Origin: Thioalkalivibrio sp. ALJT
GTDB taxonomy: Bacteria; Pseudomonadota; Gammaproteobacteria; Ectothiorhodospirales; Ectothiorhodospiraceae
Length of the DNA: 64,000 nt
NCBI RefSeq assembly: GCF_000381825.1
Contig: NZ_KB907121.1
Span: 392,001 to 456,000, forward strand
Direction of reading: 5' to 3'
Below the pieces are notes generated by a model that did no database searches, was not told the DNA's origin, and saw only the letters and a program-made list of their open reading frames with translations. Shown here piece by piece: positions 26,949 through 35,466 of this stretch (its first letter is position 1; each line of letters begins with the position of its first letter). The position numbers were made by a program, and so were the translations under genes.

Positions 26949-28018
26949 ATTACACCGAAGATCCCTTGCACGCTCTCCATCCCAAGGACGGTGCCGCCGG
27001 TACGAACCGCCCGCGGGCGTTGCTCACCGCGGTGGAGGAAGACCCGGATCCGCTACTGAAGCTGGCGGCCGCACACGTGGTCTCCAGCCAGCAGTTCACG
27101 CGTCCCGAACTGCTGCAGCTGTTCCGGCTCGCAGCACAGTACGAGACCACCCCGGCGCTGATGCACCTGCCGCTGGCGGGCAAGATCCTGATCAGCGCGT
27201 TTTACGAGCCGTCCACTCGCACGCGGCTGTCGTTCGAGAGCGCCTGGCATCGTCTGGGCGGGGCGGTGATGTCGATCACCGACCCCAGGAGCACCGGCAT
27301 CGCCAAGGGCGAGTCGCTGGCGGATATCGCCGAGATGTTCAACAACTATGGCGATGTGCTGGTGCTGCGCTCCTCGGATGCCGAGGCGGCGCACAACATG
27401 CTCGAGAACCTGCGCATCCCGCTGGTCAACGCCGGCAACGGCATCGACGAGCACCCGACCCAGGCCCTGGCGGACGTCTACACCCTGGCCAAGTGGCGGC
27501 CCGAGCTGTTCACCGGCCCGGTAGCGCCGGAGGATCGCATCCGGGTCGGGATCATTGGCGTCCCCTCGCGCATGCGCACGGTGCGCTCGCTGCTGCGCCT
27601 GCTGAGCCTGTTCCCCGAGGCGATCGAGGAGGTCGTGCTCGTCTCGCGCGAGGACGAGAACTTCGATTCCGGCCAGCGCGAGGAACTGGAGGACGCCGGC
27701 CTGAACCTGCGCGTGGTGCACGACCTGGACCCGGTACTGCCGGACCTGGACGTGGTGTACATCAACGCCATCGCCTGGGTGGGCGATACCTTCGAGTCCA
27801 TGGGCGAGGGGCTGAAGCTGGACCGCAACTCCCCGCTGAAGAAGGGCGCGATCATCATGCACCCGCTGGCGCGCGGTGCGGAGCTGTCCACCGACCTCGA
27901 TGACACCCCGCACAACTGGTACTTCGCCCAGGCGCGCGGGGCGGTGTTCGTGCGCATGGCGCTGCTGACCAGTGTGGTCCGCCGCATCAGCGCGGTCATG
28001 GACACCCCGGAAGACTGA
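26936..28018 (+). CDS. ATCase-like carbamoyltransferase, non-aspartate acceptor likely
   Basis: A 360-residue member of the aspartate/ornithine carbamoyltransferase superfamily. Carbamoyl-phosphate residues are intact: STRTR at 93-97 and HPTQ at 173-176. Acceptor-side motifs differ from PyrB: the expected RVQKER region reads AIAWVGDTFES, and HPLPR is HPLAR (309-313). This argues for carbamoylation of an amine other than aspartate. The start could instead be GTG at 26945, which has a better-placed AGGA site. The neighbouring amidotransferase and carbamoylase suggest glutamine as acceptor (inference). Confidence 0.85.
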   Translation: MPLVNYTEDPLHALHPKDGAAGTNRPRALLTAVEEDPDPLLKLAAAHVVSSQQFTRPELLQLFRLAAQYETTPALMHLPLAGKILISAFYEPSTRTRLSFESAWHRLGGAVMSITDPRSTGIAKGESLADIAEMFNNYGDVLVLRSSDAEAAHNMLENLRIPLVNAGNGIDEHPTQALADVYTLAKWRPELFTGPVAPEDRIRVGIIGVPSRMRTVRSLLRLLSLFPEAIEEVVLVSREDENFDSGQREELEDAGLNLRVVHDLDPVLPDLDVVYINAIAWVGDTFESMGEGLKLDRNSPLKKGAIIMHPLARGAELSTDLDDTPHNWYFAQARGAVFVRMALLTSVVRRISAVMDTPED

Positions 28019-28113
28019 ACCTCGCACTGAACTGAACCGCGAGTGGCGTGGCGCGCCGGAACGGACCGGGCCGCGCCCCGCTCGCACTGAACGAATAATC
28101 AAGGAGACATGCC

Positions 28114-30132
28114 ATGTGTGGCATCGCCGGAATCTTTCACGCCGACCCCAACCGCAAGGTCGACCCGCAGACCCTGGTCAATATGGCCGCGATTCAGTAC
28201 CACCGCGGTCCCGACGGCTTCGGCTACAAGACGCAGGACGATCGTGGCGTGGGGTTCTCGCACGCCCGGTTGTCGATCATCGACCTGGACGAGAACCGCG
28301 GCCGCCAGCCGTTCTGCATGAGCGACGGCTCCATCATGACCGCGGTCAACGGCGAGCTGTACGACTACAAGCGCATTCGTACCGACCTGACCTCGCGCGG
28401 GGTGAAGTTCCACACCAAGAGCGATTCCGAGATGGTCATGCACCTGTACCGGCGCGAGGGCCTGGAAGACGCGATCAAGCACTTCCGTGGCGAATTCGCA
28501 ATCTCCCTGTATGACCGCGAGCATGATCGCCTGGTGCTGATCCGGGACCGCTTCGGCGTCAAGCCGCTGTACTTCACCGAGGCCAACGGCAGCTTCGTAT
28601 TCGGCTCCGAGCTGAAGGTGCTGTTCGCCAACCCCGATGTGCCGCGCCGGTTCGCCGACGCCGGCCTGTACCACCAGCTGATGCAAACCATGGTCCCGGG
28701 CACCACCGCCTTCGAGGGCATCCAGCAGGTCAAGCCCGGCCACATGGTGATTGTTGAACGCGCCCACGGCAAGCTGAAGGTGCGCCAGGAGAAGTACTGG
28801 GACATGGACTTCCCGCTGGCCAGCGAGCGCCCGCCGGAGGAGGACGCCGACGAGAACGCCTGGATCGAAGGGGTGCGCGAACAGCTGATGGAGGCCGTCC
28901 AGCTGCGCCTGGAGGCCGACGTGCCGGTCGCCTGCTACCTCTCCGGCGGGATCGACTCCTGCATCACCCTGGGCCTGGCCTCGGCCAGCCAGCAGGCGCC
29001 GGTCAAGGCTTTTACCATCGGCTTCGACAACGACGCCTACGACGAGACCGCGATCGCCCGCGAGATGGCCGAGAGCGTCGGCGCCGACCAGGACATCCTG
29101 CGCCTGGATGCCGACCACCTCTACGACAACTTCGAAGAGGCCCTGTGGCACGCCGAGCGTACCATCTACAACACCCTCGGCGTGGCCAAGCTGCTGATGA
29201 GCCGGCACGTGAACGAGGCCGGCTACAAGGTGGTGGTCACCGGCGAAGGCTCGGACGAGCTGTTCGGTGGCTACCCGGCCTTCCGCCGCGACATGTTCCT
29301 GCACGGCCTGGACACCCTGCCGGAGGCCGAACGCGCCGCCTGGCAGCAGATGCTGAACGAGTCCAACGAGCTGTTCTCCGGCGCGATGCTGGCCGAGGAC
29401 GAGGTCGATGACCCGGAGTTCACGAAGATGATGGGCTTCACCCCGTCCTGCCTGCAGCCCTGGCTGGCGGCGGCCGAGCACGTGCCCGGCCTGCTGGCGC
29501 CGGAGCGCCGCGAGCGCATGCAGGGCTACCAGCCCGGCCGTGCGATCGCCGGCGCCCTGGATGACGACATGCTGGAAGGCCGCCATCCGCTGGACAAGGC
29601 TCAGTACGTGTGGATCAAGACCATGCTGGAAGGCCAGATCCTGACCTGGGGTGGCGACCGCATGGACATGGCGAATTCCATGGAGGCCCGCCCGCCGTTT
29701 CTCGACCATCACCTGGCCGAGTTCTGCGCCCACCTCCCGCCGACCCTGCGCATCAAGGGCCGCACCGAGAAGTACGTGCTGCGCGAATCGATGAAGGGCC
29801 TGCTGCCCAAGGTGCTCTACGAGCGCGAGAAGTTCGCGTTCATGGCCCCGCCCGCGCACACCGATCCGGTCAAGTGGGCGGCAATGAAGGCCCTGGCCGA
29901 TCGCTACCTGGCGCCGGAGAAGGTGGCCGAGGCCGGCCTGCTGGACCCGGAGGGTGTGCGCCGCGTATTCGAGATCCACGAGGACGAGAACACCCCGGCG
30001 GCCACCCAGGTCCAGCTGGACGCGGTGATCAACCACATGATCGGGGTGCAGGTGCTGCACGAGAAGTTCGTCGCCACCGACATCCCGGCACTGGCGCAGC
30101 AGAAGGCCGACGAGTTCGGCTGGCGTCCCTGA
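28114..30132 (+). CDS. AsnB-type glutamine-dependent amidotransferase
   Basis: A 672-residue class II asparagine synthetase homologue. Cys2 of MCGIAGIFH is the glutaminase nucleophile. The PP-loop SGGIDS (277-282) activates a carboxylate with ATP. GEGSDELFGGYPAFRR and the REKFAFMAPP block are conserved. It is longer than E. coli AsnB (554 residues), with extra sequence between the synthetase motifs. A good AAGGAG site precedes the ATG. Relatives include the NAGGN amidotransferase, which forms a terminal amide, so amidation of a carbamoyl amino acid is plausible. Plain asparagine synthesis is the alternative. Confidence 0.88.
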   Translation: MCGIAGIFHADPNRKVDPQTLVNMAAIQYHRGPDGFGYKTQDDRGVGFSHARLSIIDLDENRGRQPFCMSDGSIMTAVNGELYDYKRIRTDLTSRGVKFHTKSDSEMVMHLYRREGLEDAIKHFRGEFAISLYDREHDRLVLIRDRFGVKPLYFTEANGSFVFGSELKVLFANPDVPRRFADAGLYHQLMQTMVPGTTAFEGIQQVKPGHMVIVERAHGKLKVRQEKYWDMDFPLASERPPEEDADENAWIEGVREQLMEAVQLRLEADVPVACYLSGGIDSCITLGLASASQQAPVKAFTIGFDNDAYDETAIAREMAESVGADQDILRLDADHLYDNFEEALWHAERTIYNTLGVAKLLMSRHVNEAGYKVVVTGEGSDELFGGYPAFRRDMFLHGLDTLPEAERAAWQQMLNESNELFSGAMLAEDEVDDPEFTKMMGFTPSCLQPWLAAAEHVPGLLAPERRERMQGYQPGRAIAGALDDDMLEGRHPLDKAQYVWIKTMLEGQILTWGGDRMDMANSMEARPPFLDHHLAEFCAHLPPTLRIKGRTEKYVLRESMKGLLPKVLYEREKFAFMAPPAHTDPVKWAAMKALADRYLAPEKVAEAGLLDPEGVRRVFEIHEDENTPAATQVQLDAVINHMIGVQVLHEKFVATDIPALAQQKADEFGWRP

Positions 30133-30316
30133 CCGGGCCCGGCGCCCTCTGCGCTTCGCCAGAAGCGGTATCTCGTCAGTGCTTGCTGGTGGTTGCTGGG
30201 TGCGGTGGTGGCCGTGCAACCCGAACCGGGACGGCTGGACGGGGGATTCCCGTAACGGGGCTCTGCCCGCAAGTGCCCGGCCGGACCGAGCACGCTCGCT
30301 CTGGGCCGTGGCGCGA

Positions 30317-32011
30317 TCAGTAGCCGTTGGTCCGATCCTGCAGCGCTTCGCGGTCCTGGCGCAGTGGCAGCCGAATCCGTACCTGACCTCCGGGCCCCGG
30401 CCCGAGATCGATATCGCCGTCGTGGGCGCGGACCACCCGTAGCACGCTGGCCAGCCCCAGCCCGGTTCCGCCCCGCTTGGTGGTGAAGAACGGCTCGAAC
30501 ACCTGCTCGCGTTCGCTGGCGGCAAAACCGGGACCCTCGTCCAGGACCTCGATGCGGCAATCCCCGGCGCCTTCAGTGATTCGCACGCGGACGGGCCTGT
30601 GCGGCGCCGCCTGGGCGGCATTGTCGATCAGGTTGTCCAGCATCTGCTCGGTCAGGAGCGGATCCAGTTCCACCGGTGACAGCCCGGTACTCGTCTCCGG
30701 TTCCAGGATTACGGGGATCTGCCAGCGCCGTGACTGGCGCGCGGCCACCCCGGCCACCAGCGCATGCGGGTCCATCGGCTGGATCCGGGGCGTGACGGGC
30801 CGGCCGTATTCCAGCAATTCCTGGACCGTGCGGGAGCAGCGTTCGCAGTGGTGGTCGATCATGTTCACCATCTCCTGCTGCCGTTCGCCCAGCGTGCCTT
30901 CGCGCTGGAGGGTCGCGGTCACACTGCTGATCACGGTCAGGGGGTTGTTGATGTCGTGCGCGACGCGGGCGGCCACCCGCCCGATCGCGGACAGCTGCTC
31001 TTGGTGCTGCAGCCGGCGCTCGATATCGCGCAAGCGCGCCAGGTCGCGCGACATGTCATTGAACGCCAGCACTAGGCGGGAGAACTCGCCGGAGCCGGGG
31101 GGAAGCGGTGCCTGATATCCAAACTCCCCGCGGGCGATGCGCCCCAGATGCTCGACAAGGGCCCCGACCGGGCGCAGCTGGATGCGCAGCACCACCACCA
31201 GCGCAAAGGCCAGCAGCACCGCGGCAATCGCCAGGGTGATGGTGAGCAGGGTCTTGACCTCGTCCAGCGCGCGCGCGACCGTGTCCGGTGCCCTGACGTC
31301 CAGGGCCGCGCGCGACGGATCGCGGTCGTCGGTCAGTTCGATCCGGCGGGTATCGGGCCCCACCGAGACCCCGGCGGCGGGCTCGATTCGCGCGGAGTGG
31401 GTCTCGCGCAGGGATGTCACGAGTTCTTCGAGCGGCGTGGCCGTCACCAACCAGGCGATATTCACATTGTTGTGTTCGATCGCTGCCTGACCGACCAGCC
31501 AGAAGCTGCCGTCGGCGAACACTACGGCGGCGCCTTCCCGCTCCCCTTGCGGCGGGAATATGACCGAGTCCGACGGACGGCTGGAGGCGATCTCGCGCTG
31601 GTCACTGGCGGCCCACAGCGATACGCGTTGCAGTTCGAATGCCTCGGCCTGCCGGCTCACGGCTGCCGCAGGGTGGTGCTGTTCACCTTCCAGATAGAGG
31701 TGATAATAGGTGCTGTTGATCAGGTCGGAGTCGCGGGCCAGCAAGCCGGTCAGGCTGGACAACCGTCGCAGTTCGTCCTGGATGCGTCCGTCCACCTGAT
31801 CCGCCAGGCGGTCGAGTCGCTCCTGGTGCAGGTCGTCGAACTGGCGGCTGACGACCTGATCAATGCCCAGGAACAGGGCGCTGTGGATAATGGCGGTGAC
31901 CGTAATCACGCCCAGGATCACGCGGATCAGCAGGGATCTTCGGCGTCTTGGCGTTTGCGTCTGGCCGCGGTGGAGCGACCATCGTCCGGGAATTACCGCT
32001 TCCGACATCAT
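30317..32011 (-). CDS. Membrane sensor histidine kinase
   Basis: A 564-residue kinase. Helix 1 (about 27-50) and helix 2 (about 255-280) bracket a ~200-residue periplasmic sensor domain of no recognised family. HAMP follows, then a HisKA domain with phospho-acceptor His352 in ARVAHDINNPLT, of the NtrB-like type. The ATPase domain shows DNLIDNAAQAA (N box), DEGPGF and GGTGLGLASV. It lies downstream of the binding-protein gene on the same strand and diverges from an NtrC-type regulator, its probable partner. Confidence 0.9.
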   Translation of the reverse strand: MMSEAVIPGRWSLHRGQTQTPRRRRSLLIRVILGVITVTAIIHSALFLGIDQVVSRQFDDLHQERLDRLADQVDGRIQDELRRLSSLTGLLARDSDLINSTYYHLYLEGEQHHPAAAVSRQAEAFELQRVSLWAASDQREIASSRPSDSVIFPPQGEREGAAVVFADGSFWLVGQAAIEHNNVNIAWLVTATPLEELVTSLRETHSARIEPAAGVSVGPDTRRIELTDDRDPSRAALDVRAPDTVARALDEVKTLLTITLAIAAVLLAFALVVVLRIQLRPVGALVEHLGRIARGEFGYQAPLPPGSGEFSRLVLAFNDMSRDLARLRDIERRLQHQEQLSAIGRVAARVAHDINNPLTVISSVTATLQREGTLGERQQEMVNMIDHHCERCSRTVQELLEYGRPVTPRIQPMDPHALVAGVAARQSRRWQIPVILEPETSTGLSPVELDPLLTEQMLDNLIDNAAQAAPHRPVRVRITEGAGDCRIEVLDEGPGFAASEREQVFEPFFTTKRGGTGLGLASVLRVVRAHDGDIDLGPGPGGQVRIRLPLRQDREALQDRTNGY

Positions 32012-32094
32012 TCAACTCTCGCAGACGGGACACTCGGGCCAGGCCGTGCAGGGTCCCTGGCATGCATTCGGGCGGCGCCGGATCGTGGCAGGAC

Positions 32095-33051
32095 TCAGAT
32101 GGTTTGCGGCAGGCGATACCCCGCCTCCTGGGCGGAGACCGGAATCAGCCGGTGCGCCAAAACGGCCTGCCCGGCCGGGCTGTACAGGTAATCGAAGAAC
32201 GGGCGCATTACCGCCTCCTGCCACCGGTCGGATACCACCGTCAGCGGGCCGTGGAGGGGATACTCGCCCGCCTGAACCGTTGCCGCGGACGGCTCGATCC
32301 CGTCGATCTTCAGGGCGCGCAGTTCGCCCCGCTTGATGCGCTCGGCCGCGAACACCCAGCTTACAACGCCGATGGAGGACTCGAAGCGTGCCAGGGTGTC
32401 GGTCAGGTGTTCGTCGGTATCGATACTCATGCCGCGGGGGGACCACTGCTGGGCATTGTCGAACAGGACGTCGCGAACCGGTTCGCGGTAGTCCGGGCAG
32501 TGGTCGCGATAGAGCACGGCGATCGGCCGGTCTGGCCCGCCTACGTCCGACCAGCGGCGAACCCGGCCTGCCATCACGGCCTTCAAGTCGTCCAGCGCCA
32601 GCCCGTCGACTCCGACCTCGGGGTGGGTCACCACGACTTTGAGGTCCCGGGCGACCAGCAAGTGGAAGAAATCTCGCGCCCGGGTGTCCTCCACCGGGCA
32701 GCAGAGCCCTCCCAGATGGGCGGTCCGCTGCTGCACCGCCCCGATCCCGTCATCGCACCCGCCACCGTAGACCACAAACGGGCGTCCGGTGTCGTCGCGA
32801 TAGTGCTTGGCCAGTTCGCGGAACGCGCCGTAGGTCAGAAGGTGGGTACCCTGGTAGACCAGTTCGCCATTCGTACGATGGTCGACGGGCTGGGGCGCGC
32901 CCTGCGAGCCGGCGCAATTGCATCCGCCCTGAGCCAGTCCGGCCTGCCAGTCGGCGGTTTCGGGGCTCAGTGCGCGCGCGATGCCATGTCCCAGCAGCGG
33001 CCCGAGTACGGCTACGGCAGCCGCATTACGGATGAACACGCGACGATTCAT
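32095..33051 (-). CDS. Cysteine-rich PstS-like periplasmic binding protein, Tat-exported
   Basis: A 318-residue protein with a twin-arginine signal (NRRVFIRNAAAVAVLG) and a phosphate-binding-protein-like fold (type II PBP; DDLKAVMAGRVRRWSDVGG is the PstS pattern). It has six cysteines: 44 and 46 (CNC), 99, 117 and 118 (CC), and 185. These are unusual for PstS and suggest thiol or metal chemistry. No ABC transporter genes are near. It precedes the histidine kinase on the same strand, so I infer a ligand-presenting partner of the sensor. Confidence 0.78.
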   Translation of the reverse strand: MNRRVFIRNAAAVAVLGPLLGHGIARALSPETADWQAGLAQGGCNCAGSQGAPQPVDHRTNGELVYQGTHLLTYGAFRELAKHYRDDTGRPFVVYGGGCDDGIGAVQQRTAHLGGLCCPVEDTRARDFFHLLVARDLKVVVTHPEVGVDGLALDDLKAVMAGRVRRWSDVGGPDRPIAVLYRDHCPDYREPVRDVLFDNAQQWSPRGMSIDTDEHLTDTLARFESSIGVVSWVFAAERIKRGELRALKIDGIEPSAATVQAGEYPLHGPLTVVSDRWQEAVMRPFFDYLYSPAGQAVLAHRLIPVSAQEAGYRLPQTI

Positions 33052-33128
33052 GCATAGACTCTTTTCAAGCTTGGACTTTTGTTCTACACCGTTTCCCAGC
33101 CGCACGTCCAACCCAACCCGGAACCCCG

Positions 33129-34610
33129 ATGCCTGAATCCCCGTCGAATTCTTTCAAGGAATCAACGTCCGCAGCGCCTATCCATCATGGGGATGCGGAC
33201 AGGCCGATCCGGGTCCTCGTACTCGAGGACGAGCCTGATGTGGCCCGCATGCTGAGCTGGGCCATCAAGGACAGTGGGCGCTACGAGGTGACACTGAACA
33301 GCGACGCGTCTGCTCTAGAGGACTCGCTGGATGAGGTGGAGCCGGATCTGGTCCTGACCGATCTCATGATGCCGGGTCGCGATGGCTTCGACGTGATCCA
33401 GACCGTCAAGGAGCGCGACCCCGACCTCCCGGTGGTCGTCATCAGTGCCTATGCCAGTCTGGAAAATGCGGTCGAAGCCGTGCGCATGGGTGCCTTCGAC
33501 TTTCTCCCGAAACCGTTTCGGCCCGAGAACATCGAGCTGATGCTGGCAAAGGTGCAGCGCACCCATGACCTGCGACTGCGCGCCGATCGAGCCACCCGCT
33601 CGGCCCAGTCCTGCGACCCCTGCCTGAGCGCGTTGCGCGGTTCCAGCCCGATCATGCAGCGCCTGCGCGAATGGATCCTCAAGGTCCGCGACACCCAGGC
33701 CAATGTCGTGATCGAAGGCGAGAGCGGGACCGGCAAGGAACTCGTGGCGCAGGCGTTACATGCAGGTCGCGGGCCCTTCGTCGCGATTAATGTGGCCGCG
33801 ATTCCCCAGGACCTGGCCGAGGCAGAGTTGTTTGGCTATCGACGCGGCGCATTCACCGGGGCCGACCGCGATCATCCGGGGTTGCTGGTCGAGGCCTCCG
33901 GCGGCGTACTGTTCCTCGACGAAATCAACGCCATGCCCCTGGGCCTTCAGGCCAAGCTGTTGCGGACCCTCCAGAACCGCAGCGTGCGTGCGCTCGGCTG
34001 CACCGAGGATCGCCCACTGGATTTCCGGCTGGTTACCGCCACCAACCAGCCGCTGGAACAGGCGGTCGAGGAGGGCACCTTCCGGCGCGACCTGTTCCAC
34101 CGGATCAATGTCCTCGGCGTGCAGCTGCCGCCACTGCGGGATCGCACGGAAGACATCCCCGAGCTGGCCGAGAGCTTCGTGCAGCGCTATGCCCGCACCC
34201 ACGGACGACCGGTAGTGCGGCGCCTTGCCCCGGAGGCCATCAGCGCCCTGCTCGGCTATGAGTGGCCGGGCAATGTCCGGGAACTGGAGAACTTCATCGA
34301 GCAGGCCGTGATCCTGTGCCCCGACGGGCTGACCAGCCTGCCGCTGGACGTGTTTCCCGATGCCATTGGCGGCGGGGGCTGGCGGGCCGGCGCGGAGCCC
34401 GGTCTGCCCGACCCCGGCGATACGGGTGCAACGCTGGCCGCCGTCGAGCGCCGCTACATCGAGGCGGTGCTCCGCGAGACCGGCAACAACAAGGCCCAGG
34501 CCGCCCGGGTGCTGGGCATCGACTACAAGACCCTGCTGCGCAAGCTCGCCGCGTGGAAGGACGACCCGCGTGGCGCCTCCCCGGAGGATCCGTCCGAACC
34601 ACCTCTCTGA
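33129..34610 (+). CDS. NtrC-family sigma-54 response regulator
   Basis: A 493-residue activator with three domains. The receiver carries phospho-acceptor Asp78 in LTDLMMPG. The AAA+ domain has Walker A GESGTGKE (197-204) and the sigma-54-contacting GAFTGA loop (240-245). A C-terminal Fis-type helix-turn-helix contains NNKAQAARVLGIDYKTLLRKL. It is divergent from the binding protein/kinase pair, 77 nt away, and upstream of soxXA. A sigma-54 promoter and paired palindromes lie between it and soxX. It is therefore the likely activator of those genes. Confidence 0.93.
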   Translation: MPESPSNSFKESTSAAPIHHGDADRPIRVLVLEDEPDVARMLSWAIKDSGRYEVTLNSDASALEDSLDEVEPDLVLTDLMMPGRDGFDVIQTVKERDPDLPVVVISAYASLENAVEAVRMGAFDFLPKPFRPENIELMLAKVQRTHDLRLRADRATRSAQSCDPCLSALRGSSPIMQRLREWILKVRDTQANVVIEGESGTGKELVAQALHAGRGPFVAINVAAIPQDLAEAELFGYRRGAFTGADRDHPGLLVEASGGVLFLDEINAMPLGLQAKLLRTLQNRSVRALGCTEDRPLDFRLVTATNQPLEQAVEEGTFRRDLFHRINVLGVQLPPLRDRTEDIPELAESFVQRYARTHGRPVVRRLAPEAISALLGYEWPGNVRELENFIEQAVILCPDGLTSLPLDVFPDAIGGGGWRAGAEPGLPDPGDTGATLAAVERRYIEAVLRETGNNKAQAARVLGIDYKTLLRKLAAWKDDPRGASPEDPSEPPL

Positions 34611-34692
34611 AGTCGTGCGTCCGCAGGCTTTCGGGCCTGGAATCTCTTTCGTATGTAACGGGTGGACCACCGTACGAGTCGCTTCCGGCTTG

Positions 34693-34709
34693 TGGGGCAT
34701 TTTGCCCCA
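34693..34709 (+). promoter_or_regulatory. Upstream activator site 1 before soxX
   Basis: A perfect palindrome, TGGGGCATTTTGCCCCA. Its centre is about 120 bp upstream of the predicted soxXA transcription start, a usual place for an enhancer bound by an NtrC-type activator. Confidence 0.7.
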
Positions 34710-34725
34710 ATCGCTCGCCATGGGT

Positions 34726-34742
34726 GAGGGCCAAATGCCCCA
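34726..34742 (+). promoter_or_regulatory. Upstream activator site 2 before soxX
   Basis: GAGGGCCAAATGCCCCA matches the reverse complement of site 1 at 14 of 17 positions. The two centres are 33 bp apart, about three helical turns, so both sites face the same side. Confidence 0.65.
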
Positions 34743-34794
34743 GGCGCCCTCCGTGCCTTTCTCTTCCGCCCGCATCCTCACTGGACTTTATTGA

Positions 34795-34811
34795 TTGGCA
34801 CGCACCCTGCA
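34795..34811 (+). promoter_or_regulatory. Sigma-54 promoter of soxXA
   Basis: TTGGCACGCACCCTGCA fits the -24/-12 consensus TGGCACG-N4-TTGCA with a single change. It lies 79 nt before soxX and downstream of the two palindromes. Confidence 0.85.
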
Positions 34812-34890
34812 TCGGGGACGTTGGGTCGGGCGCCGCGTACGTGCGTCATGCGGGCCCAGATGAAACCAATAACAACAGGAGACACCCACG

Positions 34891-35445
34891 ATGATGAGGA
34901 GTGCGCTGTTTCTGGCCGGTGGTCTGACAATGCTGGCCGTGCCATTCGCCGTCGCCGATTCGCCGAACTCGACTGCGGGGCTTCCGGGCAATGCGCTGAT
35001 CGACGAGAGCCTGGACGTCAAGACCGCCTGGCCCTACCCGACCGAAGGCGCGGGGACCTATGAACTGCGGGCACACGGGCGAGATCTGCGCCAGTGGCTG
35101 AGCCTTAGCTATGAGGATCGACGCGGGATACCGGAGCCCACGGAGGTTGCCTTCGAGGGCCCGGTAAATGGCGACCCGGAGCGTGGCAAGGAGATCTTTA
35201 CGACCACGGCCGAAGGCAACTGTGTGGCTTGCCACTATGTCGAGGGGGTTGCGCAGACCGGAACCGTCGGCCCCTCGCTGGCCGATTACGCGGCTCGCGG
35301 CATGCCTGACGAATACACCTATCAGATGCTCTATGACGCGCGCGTCTTCTACGAGGGAACGCTGATGCCGCCGTTCGGTGCCTTCAACAATCTCACTGAA
35401 CAGGAAATCCACGACGTCATGGCGTATATGGCGACCCTCAAGTAA
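34891..35445 (+). CDS. soxX: Cytochrome c subunit SoxX
   Basis: A 184-residue periplasmic monohaem cytochrome. A signal peptide of about 22 residues ends AVA before DSPNS. The haem site is CVACH at 111-115, and the axial Met is Met159 in GTLMPPFGAF. SoxX and SoxA form the haem enzyme that links thiosulfate to SoxY. The N-terminal part is longer than in minimal SoxX. Two ATG codons in tandem are available, with AGGAG upstream. soxA follows by 21 nt. Confidence 0.93.
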   Translation: MMRSALFLAGGLTMLAVPFAVADSPNSTAGLPGNALIDESLDVKTAWPYPTEGAGTYELRAHGRDLRQWLSLSYEDRRGIPEPTEVAFEGPVNGDPERGKEIFTTTAEGNCVACHYVEGVAQTGTVGPSLADYAARGMPDEYTYQMLYDARVFYEGTLMPPFGAFNNLTEQEIHDVMAYMATLK

Positions 35446-35466
35446 CCCGCAAAAGGAGAGTTCAGA

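Noticed and set aside
28021-28092. Two copies of CTCGCACTGAAC between the carbamoyltransferase and AsnB-type genes
   Set aside because: A 12-bp repeat with 60-bp spacing in a short spacer. It may be a local duplication; no function can be argued.
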